A stretch of 64,000 nucleotides of DNA from Candidatus Borkfalkia stercoripullorum. GTDB taxonomy: Bacteria > Bacillota > Clostridia > Christensenellales > Borkfalkiaceae. The position numbers and the translations under genes were made by a program. Location of the stretch: the NCBI GenBank assembly GCA_019119395.1, contig DWXC01000019.1, forward strand, positions 21,847-85,846. Direction: 5' to 3'. Below, piece by piece: positions 40,726-48,950 of the stretch (the first letter of the stretch is position 1; each line of letters starts with the position of its first letter). The notes under the pieces were generated by a model. It did no database searches. It was not told the DNA's origin and worked only from the letters and a program-made list of their open reading frames with translations.

Positions 40726-42480
40726 GTGAACGAACAGCAAGACATGCCCGAGCAGGAAGCAGGCAGCGAAAGTATCCTGCAAAAGATCGTTCAGCTTTTG
40801 GACGAAAACAGGACGGACGACCTCCAATCCGTCATCGAAGGGCTTTCGGAAGAAGATCTTACGCACATTTTGGAATCTTTGGACGCCGATCACATGCCGA
40901 AGTTTTTCGGCTGCCTCGACAAGGAGGCCGCGGCGGACGTGTTCGTCCTGCTCAACAGCGATACGCAAAAGCGCATCCTCAAAGATTTCAGCGACGTAAA
41001 ATTGCAGGAAGTCACCGACGAGATCATCGACGACGACGTTGAAGAGCTTTTCGAAAGCATGCCGACGGACGTCGTGCACGAAGTCCTTCTCAAAGCGACC
41101 CCCGAAAACCGAAACGATAAGATCGTCGAGATCGTCGATTATCTCGAAGAGCGTAAATTTTCACAGCTGAAGCCGTTGCTCGCGGAGCTCGAACCCGCCG
41201 ACCTTGCGGAGATCTTTTCCGATCTGAGCGAAACCGATCTCCCCATCGTTTTCAGGCTGCTGCCCAAAGAACTTGCCGCGGAAACGTTCGTGGAAATGAA
41301 CAGTACCCAGCAGGAACTTCTGATACGGTCGTTTTCGGACAAAGAGCTCAAACTCATGCTCGAAGAGCTGTTCGTGGACGATACGGTCGACCTGATCGAA
41401 GAGATGCCCGCAAACGTCGTAAAGCGCATCCTTTTGCAGGCAGACAGCGAGACGCGCAAGGAGATCAACGAGATCCTCAAATATCCCGAGGACAGCGCGG
41501 GCAGCATCATGACGACGGAGTGTATTTCCCTGCGCGCGCACATGAGCGTGCGGGAATGCTTCGACAAGATCCGCAAAGAGGCGATCGACAAGGAGACCAT
41601 TTACACCTGCTACGTAACGGACGACCAGAAAAAGCTGCTCGGCATCGTATCGGTGAAAGATCTGCTCCTGCACGGTTACGACGAAAAGGTGGAATCGTTC
41701 ATGGAGAGCAACTTCATTTACGTGGACACCCAGCAGGATAAGGAGGAAGTGGCGAACCTCCTCTCTAAATACGACCTGCTCTCCGTGCCCGTCGTCGATC
41801 AGGAAAAACGGCTGGTCGGCATCGTCACCGTCGACGACGCGCTCGACGTCATCACCGAAGAGGCCACGGAAGATATTTCGTACATGAACTCGGTCACCCC
41901 TTCCGACAAACCCTACTTCGAAACGAGCGTGTTCAGCATTTATATACACCGCATACCGTGGCTGCTCATCCTCATGATCGGGGCGACGTTTACGGGCATC
42001 ATCCTCAACACTTACGAGGCGCGGCTCGTTTCCGTGCTTGTCGCTTGCGTGCCTATGGTCATGGGCACTGCGGGCAACGCGGGAAGCCAGGCTTCCGTCA
42101 CCGTCATCCGCGGCATGACCCTCGACGAGATACGACCGAGAGACATCCTTAGAGTGATCTGGAAAGAACTTCGCGTGGCGCTCATCGTAGCGGTTTCCGT
42201 AGGCGCGGTGTGTTTCGCAAAACTGTTTTTCCTCGACGGGATGGCGTTCGGCTACGACTATAAACCGATTTACTGCCTTGCGACCGCCGTGGCGATCGCA
42301 TTCGCCGTCATCGTGGCGAAGATCGTCGGGTGCTGCGTGCCGATCTTTGCGAAAGCCATTCATATCGACCCCGCGGTGTTCGCCAACCCCTTTATCACGA
42401 CCATTACGGACGTTCTGTCCCTGCTCATTTTCTGCGGCGTCACGATCGGGCTGTTCGGCCTCGTCGAGCCCTTGGTTTAA
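40726..42480 (+). CDS. mgtE: Magnesium transporter MgtE
   Basis: MgtE (584 aa here, larger than the usual 450) is a Mg2+-gated Mg2+ channel. An N-terminal MgtE_N superhelix rich in Asp/Glu (about 20-235) is followed by two CBS domains (about 255-375) that sense Mg2+. Five membrane helices follow, with the pore signature GTAGNAGSQASVTVIRGM. The track start (40672) is a TTG within the promoter. The GTG at 40726 has AGGAGG 8 bases upstream and is preferred. The N-terminal part seems extended relative to characterised members. It is monocistronic and ends in a strong terminator. Confidence 0.95.
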   Translation: MNEQQDMPEQEAGSESILQKIVQLLDENRTDDLQSVIEGLSEEDLTHILESLDADHMPKFFGCLDKEAAADVFVLLNSDTQKRILKDFSDVKLQEVTDEIIDDDVEELFESMPTDVVHEVLLKATPENRNDKIVEIVDYLEERKFSQLKPLLAELEPADLAEIFSDLSETDLPIVFRLLPKELAAETFVEMNSTQQELLIRSFSDKELKLMLEELFVDDTVDLIEEMPANVVKRILLQADSETRKEINEILKYPEDSAGSIMTTECISLRAHMSVRECFDKIRKEAIDKETIYTCYVTDDQKKLLGIVSVKDLLLHGYDEKVESFMESNFIYVDTQQDKEEVANLLSKYDLLSVPVVDQEKRLVGIVTVDDALDVITEEATEDISYMNSVTPSDKPYFETSVFSIYIHRIPWLLILMIGATFTGIILNTYEARLVSVLVACVPMVMGTAGNAGSQASVTVIRGMTLDEIRPRDILRVIWKELRVALIVAVSVGAVCFAKLFFLDGMAFGYDYKPIYCLATAVAIAFAVIVAKIVGCCVPIFAKAIHIDPAVFANPFITTITDVLSLLIFCGVTIGLFGLVEPLV

Positions 42481-42512
42481 AACAGCGCCGATCATCCCGA
42501 ACAAAAAACGGA

Positions 42513-42552
42513 AGCGCCGCGCCTCCCGATCGCGGGAGGCGCGGCGCTTTTT
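42513..42552. terminator. Strong terminator between mgtE and the YRRSF protein gene
   Basis: A perfect 16-bp GC-rich stem (AGCGCCGCGCCTCCCG and complement) with loop ATCG, followed by TTTTCCTG on the plus strand. It can serve the convergent minus gene too. Confidence 0.85.
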
Positions 42553-42558
42553 CCTGTT

Positions 42559-43491
42559 TCAGTTTTTCTTTTTAACGATCGCTTTGTACGGCTTGATGAG
42601 CCCTTTCGAGATGAGCTGTTCGTCCGTCCTGTACGGAAAATGATAGTCCATATAGATACATCCGACGTTTGCGACCTCAAATTTTTCGGCGAGCGCCGAG
42701 ATGAGCTCCTTGGCGTGTTTGACGGCACGGACGCCCGTAATGCGCAGCTTCATGGGCGTTTCGGCATAAGATCTCCTGTCCGACACATCGGAAAAGCGGT
42801 ACTTCGAATCCTCGTAATCGGCTGGATCGAGCGCCAGATAAAGGACGAGCGTTTTTCCGCCGATATTCAGCTTGGCGACCTTGTTTTTCCCGATCCGAAA
42901 ATTTTCGCACCCCTGGCACATACGGGAGCGTATCCCCGAAAGCCCCGCGAGGGCGTTTTTGAGTTCCGTATAAAAATCCTGCGCTTTTTCGTTCTGAATG
43001 AGCCGCGCCTTGAACGAACGGCGGTAACGGGTCACCTCTTCATACCCCGCGGGGAGCGCCTGCGCGCCCTTCGGCCCCGCTTCTGCGGCGGATTGCCGCA
43101 CGGGCGAATCGCTCATGATCTCCTCCGCCGCGCGGCGGGGAGAAACTTCCTCTCCCTCGCTCTCGTCGGCGAGCATTTCGGCGGCGATCTCTTCCGCGCA
43201 TTCTTCCCCGATCTCCGAGCGCGTTTCGGCCGTCGGCCCGCTCTCCGCGGAAGAACCGTCCGCAGCGGCGGCTTCCGAACCGAGTTCTTCGAGCGCTTCG
43301 CGCATTTTATAACGAAATTCCGCTTTTGCGCAGGGGTTCGTCTCCCCTTTCACGCAAAAGCCGCAAAAGCTCAGCGTGCCGCAAAGGTCGCGCCCCGCGC
43401 GCTCGCTCGCAAGCCATTTTTCCACGTCGAGCATCTGTTGCCTTGCAAGAAAATCGCTGCCCGCAATGGCAGTCAGGTCTTTCCCTTCCAT
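42559..43491 (-). CDS. Uncharacterised protein with YRRSF domain (short paralogue)
   Basis: This 310-aa protein has no signal peptide. The N-terminal part carries four Cys (CGTLSFCGFC, then NPC) that could bind metal. A Glu/Ala/Ser-rich acidic linker (about 65-145) follows. The C-terminal domain begins YRRSFKARLIQ and continues with KVAKLNIGGKTLVLYLALDP and SDVSDRRSYAETPMKLRI. The same domain occurs in the 47199-48827 protein. I know of no function. The track start is far upstream; the ATG at 43491 has GAGGAG 7 bases away. Confidence 0.72.
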   Translation of the reverse strand: MEGKDLTAIAGSDFLARQQMLDVEKWLASERAGRDLCGTLSFCGFCVKGETNPCAKAEFRYKMREALEELGSEAAAADGSSAESGPTAETRSEIGEECAEEIAAEMLADESEGEEVSPRRAAEEIMSDSPVRQSAAEAGPKGAQALPAGYEEVTRYRRSFKARLIQNEKAQDFYTELKNALAGLSGIRSRMCQGCENFRIGKNKVAKLNIGGKTLVLYLALDPADYEDSKYRFSDVSDRRSYAETPMKLRITGVRAVKHAKELISALAEKFEVANVGCIYMDYHFPYRTDEQLISKGLIKPYKAIVKKKN

Positions 43492-43545
43492 TTTTCCGCT
43501 CCTCTCGTTTTCCGTGCCCGTGTTCCGGCCCTTTTCCCATGTAAT

Positions 43546-43574
43546 ATTATAGTACAAATCTCCCGCAAAAGCAA
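43546..43574 (-). promoter_or_regulatory. Promoter of the short YRRSF protein gene
   Basis: TTGCTT-17-TATAAT on the minus strand. The -35 lies within the loop of the upstream hairpin. Confidence 0.7.
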
Positions 43575-43590
43575 GACTTGCGGGAGATTT
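43556..43590. terminator. Hairpin after the small alarmone synthetase gene
   Basis: AAATCTCCCGCAA pairs with TTGCGGGAGATTT around a 10-base loop, 25 bp past the synthetase stop. T-runs are modest on minus and better on plus. It overlaps the promoter of the next gene. Confidence 0.55.
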
Positions 43591-43614
43591 TTTCATAATA
43601 AATTGCGTTTTCGC

Positions 43615-44337
43615 TTACCAGAACTGACGCACGCCCGCGGGCATCGCGTCCTCTTTTTCGTCTTCCGTCTGCTTTTCCAGGCTTTCGATGCGCTTTCGGA
43701 TGCCGAGCATGCGCGCGTCCGTCGCGGCAATGGTTTCGGCGCAGCTTTTCAGTTCCGCCGCGATCTCGGGGCGGTCGGCACTCTCCTTTTTGTACTTCAT
43801 CTGATGCTCGAGGCTCGCCCAAAAATCCATCGCGACGGTGCGCAGCTGTATCTCCACGCGCATCATCCGTTTCCCTTCCGAAAAGAAAACGGGTATTTCC
43901 ACGATCATGTGGTAGCTCCTGTACCCGTTGGGTTTGGGCTTGCGTATGTAATCTTTGACCTGCACGACGGTGATATCGTCCTGCACGGCGAGCATCTCCG
44001 CGACTTTATAAATGTCGTCTATAAACGGACAGATCACGCGGATGCCCGCCACGTCGTTCAGATATTCGGAGATCGCCTCGATCGTGATCGGCTTTCCCAG
44101 CCGTTTGAGCTTGCCGACGATGGATACGGGTTTTTTGACGCGGGAAGTGATGCTCTCGATCGGGTTGCGACCCGCTTTATAGGAAAGTTCTTCGTTGAGC
44201 ACCTCGAATTTTGTACGCACTTCGCGTATGGCGCAGTCGTAACGGGTCATCAGTTCCATAAAGCGGTTGACCTTTTCAAACGTACTTCCTTCGCCGCCCA
44301 AAAAATCTCCGATCAGTTCGTGTTCGCTTTCGTTCAT
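43615..44337 (-). CDS. Small alarmone synthetase (RelQ/YjbM-like)
   Basis: This 240-aa protein carries only the RelA/SpoT synthetase domain, as in small alarmone synthetases that make pppGpp or ppGpp from GTP/GDP and ATP. Visible motifs are SRVKKPVSIVGKLKR, NDVAGIRVICPF, KPKPNGYRSYHMIVE and VEIQLRTVAMDFWASLEHQMKYK. A helical C-terminal extension would mediate tetramerisation. No HD hydrolase is present; hydrolysis would fall to the long RelA/SpoT enzyme (57634-59775). It follows the EFR1 gene by 10 bp, in one operon. Confidence 0.92.
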   Translation of the reverse strand: MNESEHELIGDFLGGEGSTFEKVNRFMELMTRYDCAIREVRTKFEVLNEELSYKAGRNPIESITSRVKKPVSIVGKLKRLGKPITIEAISEYLNDVAGIRVICPFIDDIYKVAEMLAVQDDITVVQVKDYIRKPKPNGYRSYHMIVEIPVFFSEGKRMMRVEIQLRTVAMDFWASLEHQMKYKKESADRPEIAAELKSCAETIAATDARMLGIRKRIESLEKQTEDEKEDAMPAGVRQFW

Positions 44338-44347
44338 GTATGACCTC

Positions 44348-45136
44348 TTATAGGAAAAATTCGGGATTTCGCCGCGCGGTGCAATTTTTCTCCAACCGCT
44401 CTTTCGCCGCCAAGACCCCTTCGTCCGTAAACGAACGGGCGCCCGCGGGGCAGAATTTTACGCACGCCGCGCACGCGACGCACCTGCCCAGATCGGTCAG
44501 ATCCGCCGCAATGTTGCATACGGGGCAGACGGATATGCACTTTCCGCAACGCGTACACTTTTCCGCGTCCGGGGCGGGCATTTTTTTAGGAGCAAGAAGA
44601 AACGGGCTGTACGCCTTGTAAGGCGCACCTTTCATCCGCTTCGTTATACCTTTGCCCGAAAGAACGTTTTCGTACGCGCCCAACGCAAAGGAGGAAGCCG
44701 CGACGAGATCGTCCGCGTCGGGGCGGGACGTACCCACTTTATCCGAATAGGAATGCTCGCCGATAAACGCCGCGGCCGCCGAAACGGCAAAACCCGCTTC
44801 TTCGAGCAGATCGCGCGTTTCCGCGAGCGCGTCGTCATAGTCGCGGTTTCCGTATACGGACAGCGCGACGGCGCGCGCGCCGTTCCCCGAAAGCCCCCGC
44901 AAAAAGGGCACGAGCAGCGGCGGCACTCTGCCGCCGTATACGGGCGCGCCGAATATGAGGACGTCGTCCTCCCCGAACGCGTATCCCCTCATGCGCGCCG
45001 CAAGCGGCGTGATATCCGCGATGCGCGTTTCGCACAGCATCCTTTCGAAAAAAACTTTCCCGACCGCGCTCACGATCTTTTTCGTCGCGTGCGTCGGGCT
45101 GAAATACATGAGCGTGAGCCGCATATCATCCCCCAT
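44348..45136 (-). CDS. EFR1-family ferredoxin (flavodoxin-like plus 2x[4Fe-4S])
   Basis: This 262-aa protein has a flavodoxin-like N-terminal domain (MYFSPTHATKKIV, IFGAPVYGGRVPPLLVPFL). A C-terminal ferredoxin part carries two CxxCxxC-type clusters: CTRCGKCISVCPVC and CVACAACVKFCP. Such proteins are presumed electron carriers. The track start (45163) is a GTG at the -10. ATGs at 45136 and 45124 are both plausible, and the latter matches relatives more closely. It is the first gene of a two-gene operon with the small alarmone synthetase. Confidence 0.9.
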   Translation of the reverse strand: MGDDMRLTLMYFSPTHATKKIVSAVGKVFFERMLCETRIADITPLAARMRGYAFGEDDVLIFGAPVYGGRVPPLLVPFLRGLSGNGARAVALSVYGNRDYDDALAETRDLLEEAGFAVSAAAAFIGEHSYSDKVGTSRPDADDLVAASSFALGAYENVLSGKGITKRMKGAPYKAYSPFLLAPKKMPAPDAEKCTRCGKCISVCPVCNIAADLTDLGRCVACAACVKFCPAGARSFTDEGVLAAKERLEKNCTARRNPEFFL

Positions 45137-45153
45137 ATTTGGCTTCCGAAAAT

Positions 45154-45182
45154 ATTCTATCACGAAAAAAACGTTTTGTAAA
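45154..45182 (-). promoter_or_regulatory. Promoter of the EFR1-alarmone synthetase operon
   Basis: TTTACA-17-TAGAAT on the minus strand, 18-30 bp before the candidate starts. Confidence 0.65.
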
Positions 45183-45192
45183 GCGCAAACGC

Positions 45193-45221
45193 AAAAAGCC
45201 TCCGTTTGACGGAGGCTTTTT
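45193..45221. terminator. Terminator of the GntR-ABC operon
   Basis: AAAAAGCCTCCGT pairs with ACGGAGGCTTTTT around a 3-base loop. It lies 11 bp past the permease stop on the minus strand and is symmetrical, so it can act both ways. Confidence 0.85.
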
Positions 45222-45231
45222 CTTCGGTTTT

Positions 45232-45837
45232 TCAGAAATCTTTATGCCGGTAGATCGTTAAAGAGACGCAAACGGAAACGGGCAGGCCTATGATCCCGAC
45301 CGCCAGAGCCGCCAAAGAACCGATAAGCGGCGCATATCCGCCCGTAAGGCCAATAAACGATGCCGCCCCCACGCACAGCGCCATGACAGCGACGACGAGC
45401 ACGACGTAAACCGTACGCGCCTTTTCCACACCCAGTTTGAATACGAGCGGCAGCACCCCGTCCGTCACCGCAAGCCCCAACCCGCCGAAGGCGAGCACCG
45501 TGTACAGGTTTTCCTCCGTGCAAAAGCCCGGAATGGCAAAAAACACGAACGATATGGCCCACACGGGCACAAAGATCGCCAATCCCAACGCATAGCGCGA
45601 GAGTGCGAGCGACTTTCTCGATACGCCCGAAGCGAGGGCGAATTTATCCCAATTGTCCTTTTCGTCATAGGAGATCGCAGAGAGGGGCGCGACGACTCCG
45701 CAGAAAATGGAAACGCCCGCATAAAAATAAATGTTGCCCGAGACCACCCCGACCGCAAAGAAAAAAACGACGATAAACGCATAATAGAGCATCTGCCCTT
45801 TCAGATTCATGATGTCCTTCAAAAAAGTCCCTTTCAT
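45232..45837 (-). CDS. ABC-2 type transporter permease
   Basis: This 201-aa protein has six hydrophobic segments and the ABC-2 (PF13346-like) pattern: MKGTFLKDIMNLKGQML, a CGVVAPLSAISYDEKDNWDKFALASGVSRKSLALSRY cytosolic block, then four more helices. It pairs with the ATPase immediately upstream (ATGA-type overlap). Such YtrA-regulated exporters usually respond to cell-wall antibiotics or lantibiotics; the substrate here is unknown. Confidence 0.88.
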   Translation of the reverse strand: MKGTFLKDIMNLKGQMLYYAFIVVFFFAVGVVSGNIYFYAGVSIFCGVVAPLSAISYDEKDNWDKFALASGVSRKSLALSRYALGLAIFVPVWAISFVFFAIPGFCTEENLYTVLAFGGLGLAVTDGVLPLVFKLGVEKARTVYVVLVVAVMALCVGAASFIGLTGGYAPLIGSLAALAVGIIGLPVSVCVSLTIYRHKDF

Positions 45838-46685
45838 AACCGTTCCCCTCTGGAAAAATACAGCATGATGTCCTCTATTCCCGCCCGCTCGAGCGCCGTG
45901 CCCGCGGGCGCTTCATCGCGGTATACGAGCGCGCTCATGCCGAAACCGCCCGGAATATAGGCGGCGACGGCCCGCTTTCCGAGCGCGGCGACCTCTTCCG
46001 CCGAACCTCGGAATATCGCATACTTTTCTTTCAAAGCGTCCTTCTCTTCCGCGAATACGATCTTGCCGCCGTGGATAAACACAATATAATCGCACAGTTT
46101 TTCAAGGTCTGAAACGATGTGCGACGAAATGAGGACAGACCTGCTTTCGTCCTGCATGAAGTCGTATAAAATGTCGAGGATCTCGTCGCGCGCGACGGGA
46201 TCGAGCCCCGAGGTCGGCTCGTCCAGCACCAGAAGCCGCGCCTCGTGCGACAGCGCCACCGCGATCGCCGCTTTCTGCTGCATCCCACGCGAAAATTCAC
46301 GCATCTTTTTCTCCTCGGGGAGAGCAAATTTGCGGGCATACTCAAAAAAGCAGCCTTCGTGCCAGTTCCCGAAAACGTTTTTCATGACGGCGCTCACCTC
46401 TTTGAGCGTCAGGTTTTCGGGCAGGCAGTTTTCTCCGAGCACCGCGCCTATCCTGTTCTTTTCCTCTTTCGAAAGGGTTTCGGCGGGTTTCCCGAACACT
46501 TCCGCCTTGCCGCCGTCGGGGTTCACGAGTCCCAAAAGGCACTTGATCGTCGTACTTTTCCCCGCGCCGTTTTCGCCGATAAACCCGACGACGCAGCCTT
46601 CGGGCACGGCGAAGCTCACCCGATCGAGCGTGAAATCTCCGAATCTTTTGGTAAGGCCTATGACTTGCGCGTTGTTCATACTCAT
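45834..46685 (-). CDS. ABC transporter ATP-binding protein
   Basis: This 283-aa ATPase has Walker A GENGAGKSTT, signature-like FSRGMQQKAAIAVAL, Walker B LLVLDEPTSGLDP and the switch His in LISSHIVSDLEKL. An extra C-terminal domain of about 70 residues is typical of BcrA/YtrB-type exporters. It overlaps both the GntR gene upstream and the permease downstream by 4 bp, so the three proteins are translationally coupled. Confidence 0.94.
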   Translation of the reverse strand: MSMNNAQVIGLTKRFGDFTLDRVSFAVPEGCVVGFIGENGAGKSTTIKCLLGLVNPDGGKAEVFGKPAETLSKEEKNRIGAVLGENCLPENLTLKEVSAVMKNVFGNWHEGCFFEYARKFALPEEKKMREFSRGMQQKAAIAVALSHEARLLVLDEPTSGLDPVARDEILDILYDFMQDESRSVLISSHIVSDLEKLCDYIVFIHGGKIVFAEEKDALKEKYAIFRGSAEEVAALGKRAVAAYIPGGFGMSALVYRDEAPAGTALERAGIEDIMLYFSRGERL

Positions 46686-47056
46686 TCTCCTTTTAATATC
46701 AGGCGGAACATTTCTTCGATCTCTTCCGAAGAAGCGCCGCCCAGGCGCGCGAGTTCCACGCCTTCCGAAAATTTCTCCTCCGCCTGTTTGAGATGTTCTT
46801 CACGGATCAATTCCCCGTTTTTTTCCGCGACGAAACTCCCCTTGCCCTGCACCGTGCAGATGAACCCGTCGCGCTCCAAATCGTCGAAGGCGCGCTTCGT
46901 CGTGATCACGCTGATGCGCAGTTCCTTCGCAAGCGCGCGGATAGATGGCAGAAGCTCCCCTTCCTTGACCTCTCCGCGCAGGATCGCGCCTTTGATCTGG
47001 CTGTAGATCTGCTCGTAGATGGGCTTGTCGCTCGCGTTGCTGACGATTACATTCAT
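46682..47056 (-). CDS. GntR-family regulator, YtrA subfamily
   Basis: This 124-aa protein has an N-terminal winged helix (PIYEQIYSQIKGAILRGEVKEG, SIRALAKELRISVITTKRAFDDLERDGFI) and a short helical tail, the YtrA layout. YtrA-type repressors control adjacent ABC exporters. GGAGGG precedes the start. Its promoter is covered by a near-perfect palindrome, consistent with autorepression. Start overlaps none, stop overlaps the ATPase gene. Confidence 0.94.
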   Translation of the reverse strand: MNVIVSNASDKPIYEQIYSQIKGAILRGEVKEGELLPSIRALAKELRISVITTKRAFDDLERDGFICTVQGKGSFVAEKNGELIREEHLKQAEEKFSEGVELARLGGASSEEIEEMFRLILKGE

Positions 47057-47074
47057 TTCGCCCTCCGAAAATTA

Positions 47075-47099
47075 ACTGTATATATACATTATATACAGT
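47075..47099 (-). promoter_or_regulatory. GntR operator palindrome
   Basis: Perfect 10-bp arms ACTGTATATA / TATATACAGT around a 5-base centre cover the -10 region of the gntR promoter. YtrA-type repressors usually bind such sites in their own promoter. Confidence 0.65.
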
Positions 47100-47115
47100 A
47101 TTCACAGATTGTCAA
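47088..47115 (-). promoter_or_regulatory. Promoter of the GntR-ABC operon
   Basis: TTGACA-16-TATAAT on the minus strand, with the -10 inside the operator palindrome. Confidence 0.75.
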
Positions 47116-47147
47116 GCATATTCCTCAACTTTGCCGAAAATAATAAA

Positions 47148-47183
47148 AAAACCTGCCTGCGGCATTTGCCGAAGGCAGGTTTT
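47148..47183 (-). terminator. Terminator of the uL15m-like gene
   Basis: AAAACCTGCCT/AGGCAGGTTTT encloses CGGC-ATTT-GCCG, followed by TTTTTTTATT on the minus strand, 15 bp past the stop. Confidence 0.85.
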
Positions 47184-47198
47184 AATGCAGATCGACTT

Positions 47199-48827
47199 TT
47201 ACGCTTTTCTGATCTTGACGACTCTGCCACCCGTCAGCGCGATCATTTTGACCGCGGGGAGAGAGAAATCGTTCGCTTCGATCGTGAGGGATTTATCCAG
47301 GCTGCCGCGCGCGAGCACTTTATATGCCGTCGCTTTTTTATCGACGAGCCCCTTTGCCTGCAACGCCGCCAGATCGACTTTCTCCCCTTCTCGGAAATTC
47401 GCCGAAACGGTATCGAGGTTGACGTACGAACGTTTCGCCCGCGCGGCGCGGGGCTGTTCCTCCGCCTCTTCCGCCAGGGCGACGAGCTGTTTCGCCGTCG
47501 CGTCGGAAATGAGGATCTCCGCCTCGTTCACGCTGACGCGGTCGGTAACGGTATATGCCGAAAGGCTCTCCACCGTAGCGCCCTCTTCGATGTATTGCTC
47601 GAGTTCTTCTTCGGTGACCGTTTCGCCCGTTTCGCGCTTGGCGTAAACTTTGATGAGACGTTTTTTGATGAGTTCATCCCGCTCTTCGTAAGGAATGTCG
47701 AGTTTTTCCTCAAAACGCTTGTAATCCAGCCCGAACTCCGCCGCGGCCTGCGCGATGAGTTCGATCGCATATTTGAAGCTGCGGCTGCCCGTGATTTTAT
47801 AGCGGACGGGCACGGCGGCGTAACGCTTTTTTTCGGAAACGTCGCGGAACGTGTATTTTTCGTCCACGGAAGCGGGCGCGAGCGCGAGATACAATATAAT
47901 GCTTTTGCGGTTGGCATTGATCTTGGCAAATTGTCTGCGCCCGACATTGTAGCTGTCATAATTCCAGCTGACGCGCTCTTTGACGCCTACATAAGACAGC
48001 AGTTCGCTGCGGAGACCGTTGTAATAATCCTTCATCTCGTCGTCCGCCTGAATGAGGCGGGCGCGGAAACTGCGCCTGTACTGTACAAACACCTTTGTAC
48101 CGCTTACAAGCGTAACGAGCGCGTTGTCGATCTCGTCCCCTTCCGACGCTTCGTCCTCGTCTTCGGTTTCTTCCTCGTCTTCCTCGGAAACAGATGTTTC
48201 GGCGGTTTTTTCCTCTTCGGAAGCGGAAACGTCCTGCAAGGGCGGTTCTTCCGCCGATTCTTCCTGCGGAGCAGGTTCAAAGGCGGGTTCTTCCTGCGGA
48301 GCCGGTTCGGACACGTTCTCCTCTTCCGCAACGGACGCTTCGGGTTCGCAAGCCTGCTCCTCTGCGGCAGGTTCTTCCCGCACGGCTTGCTCATCGAGCG
48401 ATGTTACGGCAGACGATTCGGCGGACGCGTTTGCAGGAACTTCCGAATCGTCCTGCGGAAGTTTTTCCTCGGCAATCTTTTCCCATTTGGCGTACAGGGT
48501 CATGCTCTTTGCGCTTGCCTGCACCGTCCCGTCCGCGCGCTTCGTACACGCGGCATCCGTATACCATCCTTCGAAAGTATACCCGTCGCGTTCCGGCGCG
48601 GGCAGTCTGACTGCCTTATGCCGCCCCGTCTTTATGACGGTCTTTTTCCCGTTGCCCTCGTCGAGGACGATTTTCGAACGGCGCGCCAGCAGAATAAGGC
48701 ACGCGACAAGCAAAACGACCGCCGCCGCGGCAACGATCATCAAAACGATCATCGTAGGGCCGCCCGTACCGCTGCGCAAGTCCTCCCAAAAAGACGAAAG
48801 CAATGCGCTATTGTAAAAAGCATTCAC
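47199..48827 (-). CDS. Membrane-anchored YRRSF-domain protein with uL15-like C-terminus
   Basis: This 542-aa protein is modular. A membrane helix (about residues 24-46) is followed by an InlB B-repeat-like module (GYTFEGWYTDAACTKRADG, ending LYAKW). A long Glu/Ala/Pro acidic linker comes next (about 110-235). The domain shared with the 42559-43491 protein follows: YRRSFRARLIQ, KINANRKSIILYLALAP and RDVSEKKRY. The last 70 residues (KVDLAALQAKGLVDKKATAYKVL-type, then SLTIEANDFS and GGRVV) resemble ribosomal protein uL15. It matches what databases call uL15m family ribosomal proteins in gut Clostridia, though a structural ribosomal role is unlikely. GTG at 48827 with GGAGG 8 bases upstream is preferred to the track GTG at 48836. 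Confidence 0.78.
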   Translation of the reverse strand: MNAFYNSALLSSFWEDLRSGTGGPTMIVLMIVAAAAVVLLVACLILLARRSKIVLDEGNGKKTVIKTGRHKAVRLPAPERDGYTFEGWYTDAACTKRADGTVQASAKSMTLYAKWEKIAEEKLPQDDSEVPANASAESSAVTSLDEQAVREEPAAEEQACEPEASVAEEENVSEPAPQEEPAFEPAPQEESAEEPPLQDVSASEEEKTAETSVSEEDEEETEDEDEASEGDEIDNALVTLVSGTKVFVQYRRSFRARLIQADDEMKDYYNGLRSELLSYVGVKERVSWNYDSYNVGRRQFAKINANRKSIILYLALAPASVDEKYTFRDVSEKKRYAAVPVRYKITGSRSFKYAIELIAQAAAEFGLDYKRFEEKLDIPYEERDELIKKRLIKVYAKRETGETVTEEELEQYIEEGATVESLSAYTVTDRVSVNEAEILISDATAKQLVALAEEAEEQPRAARAKRSYVNLDTVSANFREGEKVDLAALQAKGLVDKKATAYKVLARGSLDKSLTIEANDFSLPAVKMIALTGGRVVKIRKA

Positions 48828-48851
48828 TCGTATCACCTCCCGAATACATAA

Positions 48852-48880
48852 ATTATATCACAAAACCGACAGCAAAGCAA
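48852..48880 (-). promoter_or_regulatory. Promoter of the uL15m-like gene
   Basis: TTGCTT-17-TATAAT on the minus strand, about 25 bp before the start. The hexamers equal those of its paralogue's promoter (43546-43574). Confidence 0.75.
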
Positions 48881-48950
48881 GGCTTTTGCTCGTTTTTCGC
48901 AAATACGTATGCGCCAAAATGCGACACGATCCGCCGCGTCGCATTCCCGA

